The translations under genes were made by a program, and so were the position numbers. This document shows positions 50,414 to 59,243 of a stretch of DNA of 64,000 nucleotides, piece after piece. How positions within the stretch are numbered: the first letter of the stretch is position 1; every line of letters begins with the position of its first letter. The notes under the pieces were generated by a model. The model did not search any database. It had not been told where the DNA came from and saw nothing but the letters and a program-made list of their open reading frames with translations. The stretch comes from DASSJT01 sp963715025 (lineage in GTDB: Bacteria; Actinomycetota; Actinomycetes; Actinomycetales; Dermatophilaceae), in contig CAVQQQ010000009.1 in NCBI GenBank assembly GCA_963715025.1, positions 1 to 64,000 on the forward strand, written 5' to 3'.

Positions 50414-52112
50414 TCAGGCGGCCTCGGGGTGGGTGCAGGTGACGTCGTCCTCGGGGATGTAGTGCGTGTTGAAGGCCTGGGTGCGGATCACCGCCCCGTT
50501 CTTCTTGAAGGTGCGCGTCACAGTGACGTCGAAGCCCTCGCTGGCGGTCTGTGGCACGCAGCCCGGCGAGTCGTCGACGATCGTCTTGGGCTCGACGAGG
50601 TTGCGCCTGGGGCCCTTGGACGCCCCGATGTCCCACGTCTTGATGCCGTAGAAGCTCACGGTGAGTGCGTTGCCGCTGACCCTGGTGCGGATGAGAATGC
50701 CGCCGTCGGTGGTGTTGGTCCACTTCTGGTCGACGTCAGGCCAGGACACCGTTGCCTCTCGGCCCTCGGGGTAGCGCGAGATGTAGAAGCTGTGCGGCGT
50801 GTACTGGTCGATCTGCACGCCGGCGAAGAAGGCCGCGTTGAACGTGGTGGTGGACACCTGTGACACCCCGCCCCCGTAGTCCTTCTCGAGGCGGCCGCCG
50901 TTGATGACCGGCGCCTCCTGGTAGCCCTTCTCGGGCGTGCGCTGCCCGAGGGTCGCGTTCAGGCTGAACTGGCCGCCGGGGCGGATGTACGTGCCGTTGA
51001 GCGTGCGGGCTGCGATGGTGATGTTGTTGGTGCGCGGGGGGTTGTACGGGAAGTATGTCGTGAACGTCGAGATCCGACCTCTCGGCAGGGTCTCGGTGGC
51101 GAGCGCCGTCGTGAACTCCGGCTGGACCTCGGCCGTCGTCACGCTCGCAGTGCGGGAGGGCGAGGTCAGGGCGGCGATCACGGCCCTTGGGAGGGTGTCC
51201 CCGCTGAGGACGCGTCCGGCGACGGCCGGGACCACCTTCGGTGTGGTGCCGGAGAACCGGACCGTGGCGTCCTTTGCCTCCCGCTCCACCCCGGCGTCCG
51301 CGGCGGCTCTGCGGACCGCTGCCGTGAGCTTCGGGTGGTCGAAGACGGGCACGAGCCGGCCGTTGTCCGCCCTGAAACTGATGGCCGGGGCCAGGTCGGC
51401 GGCCTCGACATCGAACGCCAGCGTCCCCCGCCACCACCTTCACCGGTCCCGACATCGCCTCGTCCGCGAATTCGGAGCGCATCCGCTCGATCTCGGCGGA
51501 GGTGATCGTTGGCTGAGCCACCGACACCGACGCATCGACCGGCTGGTGGGTAGGCCACCGCCTCGCGACCGTCTGTGCCGTGGTGGCCACGTCCAGCTGG
51601 GTGCCGACCCGTGGCTGGACGACGACGACCTTTCCCTCGGGCAGCGCGATCGAGCCCTCCACGGGTTTGGTCTCAACGGCAGCCGCCAGACCCTCGATCG
51701 ACTCCTGGAGCCGGTCACCGTCGACGGACGTGCGCAGGGGAACGGGACCGCCTCCGGCGACGTGCTGCCACACCCGGTGGGGATTGACCGAGAATCCGGT
51801 GAGTCCGTCCAGCGTGGCGTCGAGGTCGAGGGACAGACCCGCCTTCGCGGGCGCGATCTGGCGCGACTCAGTGCCGGCCCTCACCATCAGCGGTGCGCTC
51901 GCCTGCGGTTTGAGGTCACGGCTCAGCGTGCTCAGTGCCGCCGCGCGGTCAAGACCGCCGATGTCGATCCCGGCTACGGTCGTGCCGGACGGCACGCTTC
52001 GGGCGAGAAGCAATGCGGCGACGACGTATGCGGCAAAGAGGGCGCCAACTGCGACGGCGAGCCGGATGCTCTGCCTCCGGCCCTCCATCACCTCGCTGAT
52101 CTGCACGAGCAC
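50414..52112 (-). pseudogene. VanW-domain exported protein, split by a frameshift
   Basis: The 5' part (52112 to about 51430) has a membrane anchor (LAVAVGALFAAYVVAALLLA) and peptidoglycan-binding-like repeats (GTTVAGIDIGGLDRAAALST). At 51425-51429 a run of five C (G on the coding strand) shifts the frame; the 3' part continues from LAFDVEAADLAPAISFRADN through PVFDHPKLTAAVRRAA and a full VanW domain (TTYFPYNPPRTNNITIAART, QVSTTTFNAAFFAGVQIDQY). Deleting one G restores about 565 residues. Role: cell-wall associated, exact function unknown. The error sits in a homopolymer, so a sequencing artefact is plausible. Confidence 0.85.
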
Positions 52113-52135
52113 CTATTCCTGTCAACTGGGCTGGG

Positions 52136-52639
52136 TCACTCCAGCGTGGCGTACCTGCTCCGGTAGTAGATCAGGGCGTCACCGGGGTGGTCGTCGACCC
52201 CCACGGAGAGCACTTCCGCCACGACGATGCTGTGGTCTCCCCCGGCGAAGACATCGGTGGTCCGGCACTCGACGGTCGCCAGGGAGCCCTCGAGGAGGGC
52301 GACCCCGGTCCGGGAACCGCGGCGGTGGGGAATCCGGTCGAGCTGCCCGTGCAGTGGCCGCCCCTGGGTCGCGAGCCAGTCGGCGATCGGGCGCTGTGCG
52401 GCGGACAGGATGCTGATGCCCCACGTCCCCGCTTCGAGGATGGCGTCGTGGAACCGTGCGTCCTTCTCGACACAGGCCAGGACCAGCAGGGGCTCGAGCG
52501 ACACCGATGTCACGGTGTTTGCGGTCATAGCGTGGTCGTGCGCCCCCGCAAACGTCGTGAGCACGCTCACCCCGGTGGCGAAACGGCCTAGCGCCAGGCG
52601 GAAGAGGTCCGCGGTCGGCACCGGGAGGCTGGTCGTCAT
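52136..52639 (-). CDS. flavin reductase domain protein
   Basis: A 167-residue FMN-binding split-barrel flavin reductase (FRFATGVSVLTT-like start ALGRFATGVSVLTTFAGAHD, MTANTVTSVSLEPLLVLACV, ISILSAAQRPIADWL, DHSIVVAEVLSVGVDD). Reduces flavin with NAD(P)H for a partner monooxygenase, or acts as a stand-alone reductase; no monooxygenase gene is near. The ATG overlaps the mshB stop (ATGA), so it is coupled to mshB. Confidence 0.88.
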   Translation of the reverse strand: MTTSLPVPTADLFRLALGRFATGVSVLTTFAGAHDHAMTANTVTSVSLEPLLVLACVEKDARFHDAILEAGTWGISILSAAQRPIADWLATQGRPLHGQLDRIPHRRGSRTGVALLEGSLATVECRTTDVFAGGDHSIVVAEVLSVGVDDHPGDALIYYRSRYATLE

Positions 52640-53565
52640 GCCTCATCCTCCACAAGCGAGGTCAGTCGAGACGCACGTGCCCGGCTCCCCTCCTGACCCG
52701 GCCGTCCCTGCCGACCCGGCACCGGGTCGCCGGTTGTGGGGTCGAGGCGGGCATACCCCTCACGGCCGGAGAGCCTGGCCGCGATGTCGTTGGACAGGGC
52801 GTAGCACCTGTCGGCGACGGTCACCTGCGTGCGATGTGCGTGCAGAGCGGCCACCTGTCGCGCCACGGCCGCGTCGTCGACGAGCTCATGTGTGACCACC
52901 TCGTCGGCCACGACGGAGGGCGGGTACGCCTCGTCGAGGGCGGGCACCTTCCAGCCCCGCTCGCGCGGAACCTCCTGGGCAGCCAGCCACTCGCGGTCCT
53001 CGCGCGCCCACGACTGGGGCGACAGGACGGCATAGAGTGCCGGACGCTCGTCCGGCGGCAGGGAGGCGACGGCGGCGCACGTCACGCGATGGGTTTGGAC
53101 GTGGTCGGGGTGGCCGTAGCCGCCGCTGCTGTCGTAGGTGACCACCGCGGCAGGCTCGAGCCCGGCGATGTGCTCGGCGACCAGAGCCGACACCTCGGTG
53201 ACGTCGGCATTGGTGAAGGCGTCGGGCCGCTTCGCGCTTGGTGTGCCGGCCATCCCGGAGTCGCGGTAGCGAGACAGGGCGCCGTTGGCGGGGTCCTCGC
53301 CAAGTACAGTGTGGGAAACTCCAAGGGCCTGCATAGCGGCCCGCAGCTCCTCGCGGCGATAGGGGCCAAGCCGGTCCTCGGCATCGGCAGCGAGGTGGCG
53401 CAGCTCCGCTGGGATGACCTCTCCCTCCTCGCCGAGGGTCATGGTCAGCACGCGGACGTCATGGCCCGACGCGCGCAGGTGTGCGAGGGCGATCCCCGTG
53501 GCGAGGCTCTCGTCGTCGGGGTGGGCGTGGACGAAAAGCACTGTCCGGCGGTCTGCCTCGATCAC
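52636..53565 (-). CDS. mshB: mycothiol precursor deacetylase
   Basis: Deacetylates GlcNAc-inositol in mycothiol synthesis, a thiol restricted to actinomycetes. The 309-residue LmbE-type metalloenzyme has the zinc motif VLFVHAHPDDESLATGIALA (His15, Asp18) and the third ligand in SSGGYGHPDHVQTHRV. The AELRHLAADAEDRLGPYRRE and DDAAVARQVAALHAHRTQV segments are as in MshB, and ALSNDI ends the core. GTG at 53565 overlaps the stop of the binding-protein gene. Context with dapC and fdxA supports MshB over its paralogue Mca. Confidence 0.9.
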   Translation of the reverse strand: MIEADRRTVLFVHAHPDDESLATGIALAHLRASGHDVRVLTMTLGEEGEVIPAELRHLAADAEDRLGPYRREELRAAMQALGVSHTVLGEDPANGALSRYRDSGMAGTPSAKRPDAFTNADVTEVSALVAEHIAGLEPAAVVTYDSSGGYGHPDHVQTHRVTCAAVASLPPDERPALYAVLSPQSWAREDREWLAAQEVPRERGWKVPALDEAYPPSVVADEVVTHELVDDAAVARQVAALHAHRTQVTVADRCYALSNDIAARLSGREGYARLDPTTGDPVPGRQGRPGQEGSRARASRLTSLVEDEA

Positions 53566-55445
53566 TTGACCGCAATTCCTGCGAAGTCGACGAACCCGCC
53601 GCTGACCTCGTTTGCCCGCAGGCCGACGACCTCCGAGCCGGACACGTAGAGGACGCGGCGCTGGGCGAGTGCGACGTAGACCACGGCCCTGGTGAGCTTC
53701 TCGTCCAGCGCACCCCAGGCCTTTTCGCGCTGCGCGCGGTTGGCGATGGTGCTGATGCGCGTGATCTCGCCGTTGACCTTGGCATTGGAGAAGCCGCCAT
53801 AGTCGCGGCCCGTGCCGGAGCGGGACAGGTTGATCCGGCTGTCGAACAGCGGGGGGATCACCGTCGAGGCCGACGGCCAGTCCGGTGCCCAGTTGGCCCA
53901 GAAGACGTCGTACTTCGCGAGCTGGCCCGCTGCCGAGATCGTATGGAAGTAGTCCTCCTTGATCGGCGCGAGGGTAACCGCGAAGCCACCGTTGCGCCAG
54001 CTTGCGGCCAGGGCGGCCATGGCCTTGTTGGCCATGGGTGTGGACCGGTAGGCCACCTTGATAGGCACGGGCATCGTGTAGCCGGCCTGCTGCAGGACGA
54101 CCTGTGCCGCCCGGGCGTCCCCCGTGGGACCGGTCTCGAACGGGTCCTGGCCGGTGTGCGCGAGTAGGGCCGGGCCCACGACCGAGTACGCGGCCTCCGC
54201 GGTCATGGCCCCGCCCAGGCCGTTGACGTAGGCCTGGCGGCTGGTGGCCATCGCGAAAGCCTTCCGTGCCCGCGGGTCCTTGAAGACACCGCGCGTGGTG
54301 TTGGGCGCGACGTAGTCGATGAACTGCCCACGGCACTTCGCCGTGCGCTTGCCCAGCTCGTCAGACACCTCGACCTGCTGCTGAAGTGCCGGGGGCGCGG
54401 ATTCGAGCGACACCGCCCGGGCGTCGCTGCCCTGGTTGGCCATGACCCGCTGGACCGCTCGCTGCGTCTCGATGCCCTGCTCATAGCGGATGGCGTCCGG
54501 CCCTGCCTTGCGGATCGGGTCGGAGGCGGCCTTCCACTTCTCGTTGCGCACCCAGGTGCCGCCGGCGTTGGGGTCCCACGTGCCCTGGAGCCGGTATGGG
54601 CCGTTGGAGAATGCAGCGAGGACCGAGTCGGCCCGCTTGTCCTGGTCCTTCTTGAAAGGTCCGAAGGCGGGCAGGCTGACCATCTCGTTGAAGTCGGACA
54701 CCGGCTCGGCCAGGAGGAACGTGATGCGCTGGCCATGGCAGGAGATGGCCTTGTCGAAGGCCTTGGCGCCGGCCCGGTTACGCGACGAGGTGTCGTATGG
54801 ACCGACGTACGTGCTGGTGCCGTTGGCCCGCTTGGGGATCGCAAGGTAGGTGATCGCGTAGTTGGCGCCTCCCGTGATCACCGACGTGGCGAACGTCCGC
54901 GAGATGCCGTACCGGATGTCTTCACAGGTGACTGGGGAGCCGTCTTGCCACGTCGCGTCGTCGCGCAGCGTGAACGTCCACTTCTTGAGGGACTTGTCCG
55001 CAGTGCCTGTGTTGGTGGCGAGGTCGGGGCGCAGCACGGACTGCTCCTCGGCGGTCTGGCCCGGCGCGAACGACGTGAGCGTTCGGGCGAAGACCCGGCT
55101 GGCGAAGGCCATGTCCTCCCGGGTCCCGATGCGCTGCGGGTCCCAGGCGGCCACGGGTCCCAGCGCCAGGGCAGTGAGGACCTTGCCGCCGGCCCCGCCG
55201 GCCGACGGGCTCGGGGTGTCGCCGCCGAGGCCGATCTTGTCGCTGAGGCCGGTGCAGGCCCCCAGGCCCAGCACGAGTGCTGCCACCAGCCCACCACCCA
55301 CCGGCAGCACTCCGCGGCGCCAGAGGGTTCCGCGACGGTCGCTCGTGCGGGGTTGCCGACGACGCGCCTGGGGTTTCGGGGCCGCGGCCTGAGCCGCGGC
55401 CCGCATCGATGCTCTGGTGGGGGTCTGCTCGGGGGGGTTGGACAT
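53562..55445 (-). CDS. ABC transporter oligopeptide-binding lipoprotein (SBP_bac_5)
   Basis: A 627-residue extracytoplasmic solute-binding protein. It has a long basic cytoplasmic N-terminus, a hydrophobic segment with lipobox VLGLGACTG (about 56-64), and the family motifs WDPQRIGTREDMAFASRVFA, KWTFTLRDDATWQDGSPVTC, FGPFKKDQDK, and DVFWANWAPDWPSASTVIPP. The family binds oligopeptides or nickel/other ligands. No permease is adjacent on this strand; it may work with the transporter at 58-64 kb. It is translated coupled to mshB. Confidence 0.9.
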   Translation of the reverse strand: MSNPPEQTPTRASMRAAAQAAAPKPQARRRQPRTSDRRGTLWRRGVLPVGGGLVAALVLGLGACTGLSDKIGLGGDTPSPSAGGAGGKVLTALALGPVAAWDPQRIGTREDMAFASRVFARTLTSFAPGQTAEEQSVLRPDLATNTGTADKSLKKWTFTLRDDATWQDGSPVTCEDIRYGISRTFATSVITGGANYAITYLAIPKRANGTSTYVGPYDTSSRNRAGAKAFDKAISCHGQRITFLLAEPVSDFNEMVSLPAFGPFKKDQDKRADSVLAAFSNGPYRLQGTWDPNAGGTWVRNEKWKAASDPIRKAGPDAIRYEQGIETQRAVQRVMANQGSDARAVSLESAPPALQQQVEVSDELGKRTAKCRGQFIDYVAPNTTRGVFKDPRARKAFAMATSRQAYVNGLGGAMTAEAAYSVVGPALLAHTGQDPFETGPTGDARAAQVVLQQAGYTMPVPIKVAYRSTPMANKAMAALAASWRNGGFAVTLAPIKEDYFHTISAAGQLAKYDVFWANWAPDWPSASTVIPPLFDSRINLSRSGTGRDYGGFSNAKVNGEITRISTIANRAQREKAWGALDEKLTRAVVYVALAQRRVLYVSGSEVVGLRANEVSGGFVDFAGIAVK

Positions 55446-55516
55446 AGTGGGTGCTCTCGTGGGTCAGCTTGCTGTTCCCGGGCGGTCGGTGGCGGGGTGA
55501 GGAGTGGCTCTGCCGG

Positions 55517-57409
55517 TCAGCGGCTGCGGGCTCGGGCGGCCGCGCGCGCCCGCACAGTCTGGTCGAGCTCGACCTTGCGGATGCGCACCGCCTCTGGAGT
55601 CACCTCAACACATTCGTCTTCGCGGCAGAACTCCAGGCTCTGCTCGAGCGACAGCCTGCGCGGCGGGATCAGCCGCTCGAGCACGTCTGCAGTGGACGAG
55701 CGCACGTTCGTGAGCTTCTTCTCCTTGGTGATGTTGACGTCCATGTCGTCAGCCCGGGAGTTCTCGCCTACGATCATGCCCTCGTAGACCTCGGTTGTGG
55801 GCTCGACGAACAGCGTGCCGCGCTCCTGGAGGTTGAACATCGCGTAGGTGGTTGCCGCGCCGGACCGGTCGGCCACCAGCGAGCCGGTCAGCCGCGTCGC
55901 GATCGGCCCGAACCACGGCTCGTAGCCCTCGAACACGTGGTGGGCGATCCCGGTGCCTCGCGTCTCGGTGAGGAACTCGGTGCGGAACCCGATCAGGCCA
56001 CGCGACGGCACCAGGAACTCCATGCGGATCCAGCCGGTGCCGTGGTTGACCATCTGCTCCATGCGGCCCTTGCGCTGGGCCAAGACCTGGGTCACCGTCC
56101 CGAGGAACTCCTCAGGGACGTCGATGGTGAGCCGCTCGACCGGCTCGTGCAGAGACCCGTCGACCTCGCGGGTGACCACCTGCGGCTTGCCGACGGTCAG
56201 CTCGTAGCCCTCGCGGCGCATCTGCTCGACCAGGATCGCCAGGGCGAGCTCGCCACGGCCCTGCACCTCCCAGGTGTCGGGGCGCTCTGTGGGCAGCACC
56301 CGCAGCGAGACGTTTCCGACCAGCTCGCGCTCGAGGCGGTCCTTGACCAGCCGGGCGGTGACCTTGGCACCGCGCACGCGTCCGGCCAGGGGGCTGGTGT
56401 TGATGCCGATCGTCATCGAGATGGCGGGCTCGTCAACGGTGATGAGCGGCAGGGGGCGCGGGTCGTCAGGGTCGGCCAGCGTGTCGCCGATCATGATCTC
56501 AGCGATGCCCGCGATGGCGATGATGTCGCCTGGGCCGGCCTCCTCGGCAGGCTTGCGCTCAAGTGCCTCGGTCATGAGCAGCTCGGTGACCCTGACCTTC
56601 TCCACGGTGCCGTCGTGCTTGCACCAGGCCACCTGCTGGCCCTTGCGGATGGTGCCGTTGTGGACGCGCAGCAGGGCCAGCCGGCCCAGGAAGTTGGAGG
56701 CGTCGAGGTTGGTGACGTGCGCCTGCAGCGGGGCCTCGTCGTCGTAGGTGGGGGCGGGAATCGTGTCGAGGATGGTCGCGAACAGCGGCTCGAGGCTGTC
56801 GGTGTCGGGCAGGCCGCCGTCGGCTGGTCGCTCGAGCGAGGCGCGCCCGGCCTTCGCCGAGGTGTAGACGATCGGGAACTCGATCTGGTCCTCGGTGGCG
56901 TCGAGATCCATGAAGAGTTCATACACCTCGTCGACGACCTCCTGGATCCGGGCGTCCGGGCGGTCCACCTTGTTGATGCACAGGACCACCGGCAGTCTGG
57001 CCGAGAGCGCCTTGCGCAGCACGAACCGGGTCTGCGGGAGGGGCCCCTCGGATGCGTCCACGAGGAGCACGACGCCGTCGACCATCGACAGCCCCCGCTC
57101 CACCTCACCGCCGAAGTCGGCGTGACCCGGGGTGTCGATGATGTTGATCGTGACGCCGTCGGTGAGGCCGGCGTCGACAGCCGCCTTGCCGGCGTAGCGG
57201 ATGGCCGTGTTCTTGGCCAGGATCGTGATGCCCTTCTCGCGCTCCAGGTCGCCGGAGTCCATCGCCCGCTCGTCGACATGCTGGTGCTCCCCGAAGGCGC
57301 CCGTCTGCCACAGCATCTTGTCCACGAGGGTGGTCTTTCCGTGGTCGACGTGGGCGACAATGGCGACGTTGCGGATGTCGTCGCGGGTCCTCTTGGGCAT
57401 GGGGGCCAT
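55517..57409 (-). CDS. typA: translational GTPase TypA/BipA
   Basis: A ribosome-binding GTPase for stress and low-temperature ribosome assembly. The 630-residue protein has G1 IVAHVDHGKTTLVDKM, the switch/G2 sequence EREKGITILAKNTAIRY, G3 IIDTPGHADFGGEVERGL and G4 VVLCINKVDRPDARI, then domain II, the EF-G-like domain V and the TypA-specific C-terminal domain (MRMEFLVPSRGLIGFRTEF-like VPSRGLIGFRTEFLTETRGT). An alternative ATG lies 3 codons downstream. It is upstream of the binding-protein gene on the same strand after 71 bases. Confidence 0.96.
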   Translation of the reverse strand: MAPMPKRTRDDIRNVAIVAHVDHGKTTLVDKMLWQTGAFGEHQHVDERAMDSGDLEREKGITILAKNTAIRYAGKAAVDAGLTDGVTINIIDTPGHADFGGEVERGLSMVDGVVLLVDASEGPLPQTRFVLRKALSARLPVVLCINKVDRPDARIQEVVDEVYELFMDLDATEDQIEFPIVYTSAKAGRASLERPADGGLPDTDSLEPLFATILDTIPAPTYDDEAPLQAHVTNLDASNFLGRLALLRVHNGTIRKGQQVAWCKHDGTVEKVRVTELLMTEALERKPAEEAGPGDIIAIAGIAEIMIGDTLADPDDPRPLPLITVDEPAISMTIGINTSPLAGRVRGAKVTARLVKDRLERELVGNVSLRVLPTERPDTWEVQGRGELALAILVEQMRREGYELTVGKPQVVTREVDGSLHEPVERLTIDVPEEFLGTVTQVLAQRKGRMEQMVNHGTGWIRMEFLVPSRGLIGFRTEFLTETRGTGIAHHVFEGYEPWFGPIATRLTGSLVADRSGAATTYAMFNLQERGTLFVEPTTEVYEGMIVGENSRADDMDVNITKEKKLTNVRSSTADVLERLIPPRRLSLEQSLEFCREDECVEVTPEAVRIRKVELDQTVRARAAARARSR

Positions 57410-57495
57410 TCTCTCAGGCTTTCGAAGGAGCCCCGACCACGCCTTGGTGACCCCACCACCGGCCGGTATGCCGGGTGGCCGGCCTCGCTACCCCC

Positions 57496-57972
57496 TCACG
57501 CTGGCGCCCGGCCGCCCTTCCCCACGCCAGGCTCGGGGGCCATCAGGGCCCCGATGGCGCGCACGATGGGCAGGTCCGCTGGGAGCCATTCCACGGCATA
57601 CAGGCTGGTCCGGGTCAGCCAGCGCAGCTGGTCGTGGTCCTCCAGTGGCTGGGGCTCGCCCGCGGTCACCCGAGCCAGCCACACGCCCATGGCGTAGCTG
57701 TCGCCCAGTGGCCAGCGGCCCCCGGCAAGGGGGCCTGGGATGCGTGCGCCCACCTCGACGTGGACCCCGAGCTCCTCCAGCAGCTCGCGGTGCAGGGCCT
57801 CCAGGTCATCCTCACCCTCGTCGACCTTGCCCCCGGGAAACTCCCAGCCACCAGCGAGGGTCGGGGGCTCGGTGCGCCGCGCCGCCAACAGGCAGGCCGG
57901 ACGCTCGAGGTCGTCGACGATGGCGGCGCCCACCACGCGACGAGGCGCAACCGCAGCCTGCGGCAAGTCCAT
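57496..57972 (-). CDS. Nudix hydrolase (MutT-like)
   Basis: A 158-residue Nudix enzyme, probably sanitising 8-oxo-dGTP or a related nucleotide. The Nudix box is visible as GGKVDEGEDDLEALHRELLE then ELGVHV (GX5EX7REUXEEXGU). VVGAAIVDDLERPACLLAAR and WLTRTSLYAVEWLPADLPIV are as in MutT. The ATG at 57972 has a GGAAGAG site; a GTG lies 18 bases further up. It is followed, after 86 bases, by typA on the same strand. It is divergent from the opp operon. Confidence 0.88.
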   Translation of the reverse strand: MDLPQAAVAPRRVVGAAIVDDLERPACLLAARRTEPPTLAGGWEFPGGKVDEGEDDLEALHRELLEELGVHVEVGARIPGPLAGGRWPLGDSYAMGVWLARVTAGEPQPLEDHDQLRWLTRTSLYAVEWLPADLPIVRAIGALMAPEPGVGKGGRAPA

Positions 57973-58195
57973 GGGGGCAAACTCTTCCACGTGGCAATCC
58001 TGCGGGTGGGGGCCTTGGCCGCAGGAATATCTCCACCGCGTCACGATTCGGCATAGCGTGTTGCTGCGTGCGCATTGTCGCTCCATGATGAACGCCGGAC
58101 AGCGCCGACCACACACGTCGGCGCGCAGCACCCAGACCCCGGGGGCGTCTCGGCCACAAGCCGCCCCAACGCCGACTCACCGGAGGTGACCGATC

Positions 58196-59188
58196 TTGAG
58201 CGCTCCGCTGGAGGTCGAACCTGGAGCCGATAGCGCCCAGCCTGAGGCTGTGCTCGTTGGCGTCCGCAAGATCGAGGGGCGCTCGCTCGGCCAGATCGCC
58301 TGGATGCGGCTGAAGCGTGACCGCGTCGCCCTCGGTGGCGGCCTGGTGGTCGCCTTCCTCATCGTCGTGGCCATCTTGGCGCCCCTGATCGTCAAGGTCC
58401 TCGGGCACCCGCCGAACGAGTTCCACCAGGAGTACATCAACCCCGACACCCAGATCCCCTACGGTCCGTTCGGCGGCGTGTCCTGGGACTTCCTGTTCGG
58501 CCTCGAGCCGGTCAACGGCCGCGACCTGTTCAGCCGGGTGCTCTACGGCTCCCAGATCTCGCTGCTGATCGCCTTCCTCGCCACGCTCATGTCGGTGGTG
58601 ATCGGCACCACACTCGGAGTCATCTCCGGGTTCTTCGGCGGTGTCGTCGACACCTTCATCAGCCGTCTCATGGACATCTTCCTGGCGTTCCCGATCCTGC
58701 TCTTCGCGCTGGCGCTGGCCGGCGTGATCCCCGACAGCGCGTTCGGCCTGAGCGGTGACAGCCTGCGGATCGCGGTCATCGTCTTCATCATCGGCTTCTT
58801 CAACTGGCCGTACGTCGGGCGCATCATCCGCGGCCAGACGCTCTCGCTGCGCGAGCGCGAGTTCGTCGACGCGGCGCGCAGCCTGGGAGCACGATCCCCC
58901 CGGGTTCTGGTGAAGGAGCTGCTGCCCAACCTGGTGGCACCGATCCTCATCTACGCCACGCTGCTGATCCCCACGAACATCCTGTTCGAGGCGGCGCTGT
59001 CCTTCCTCGGCGTCGGGGTGCAGCCCCCGCGCGCTACGTGGGGCGGCATGCTGTCCGACGCCACCCACTGGTACCAGGTCGACCCATGGTTCATGCTCCC
59101 GCCGGGGCTGGCGATCTTCATCACCGTCCTGGCCTTCAACCTGTTCGGGGACGGCCTGCGTGACGCCCTCGACCCCCGATCGCGGTAA
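58196..59188 (+). CDS. oppC: oligopeptide ABC transporter permease (OppC-type)
   Basis: A 330-residue inner-membrane permease. The N-terminal cytosolic part, one helix, a long extracytoplasmic loop (PPNEFHQEYINPDTQIPYGP), then DPP-type permease helices with the EAA-like loop (SLREREFVDAARSLGARSPR) mark it as the OppC/DppC subunit. The start is TTG at 58196: a canonical GGAGGT lies 8 bases upstream and the family starts here. It is the first gene of the opp operon, ahead of oppA, which is an unusual order. Confidence 0.9.
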   Translation: MSAPLEVEPGADSAQPEAVLVGVRKIEGRSLGQIAWMRLKRDRVALGGGLVVAFLIVVAILAPLIVKVLGHPPNEFHQEYINPDTQIPYGPFGGVSWDFLFGLEPVNGRDLFSRVLYGSQISLLIAFLATLMSVVIGTTLGVISGFFGGVVDTFISRLMDIFLAFPILLFALALAGVIPDSAFGLSGDSLRIAVIVFIIGFFNWPYVGRIIRGQTLSLREREFVDAARSLGARSPRVLVKELLPNLVAPILIYATLLIPTNILFEAALSFLGVGVQPPRATWGGMLSDATHWYQVDPWFMLPPGLAIFITVLAFNLFGDGLRDALDPRSR

Positions 59189-59243
59189 ATCCACCGCGGT
59201 CTTGCCGTTCCTCCTACACCGAAAACAAGGAGCCCAACCACCC

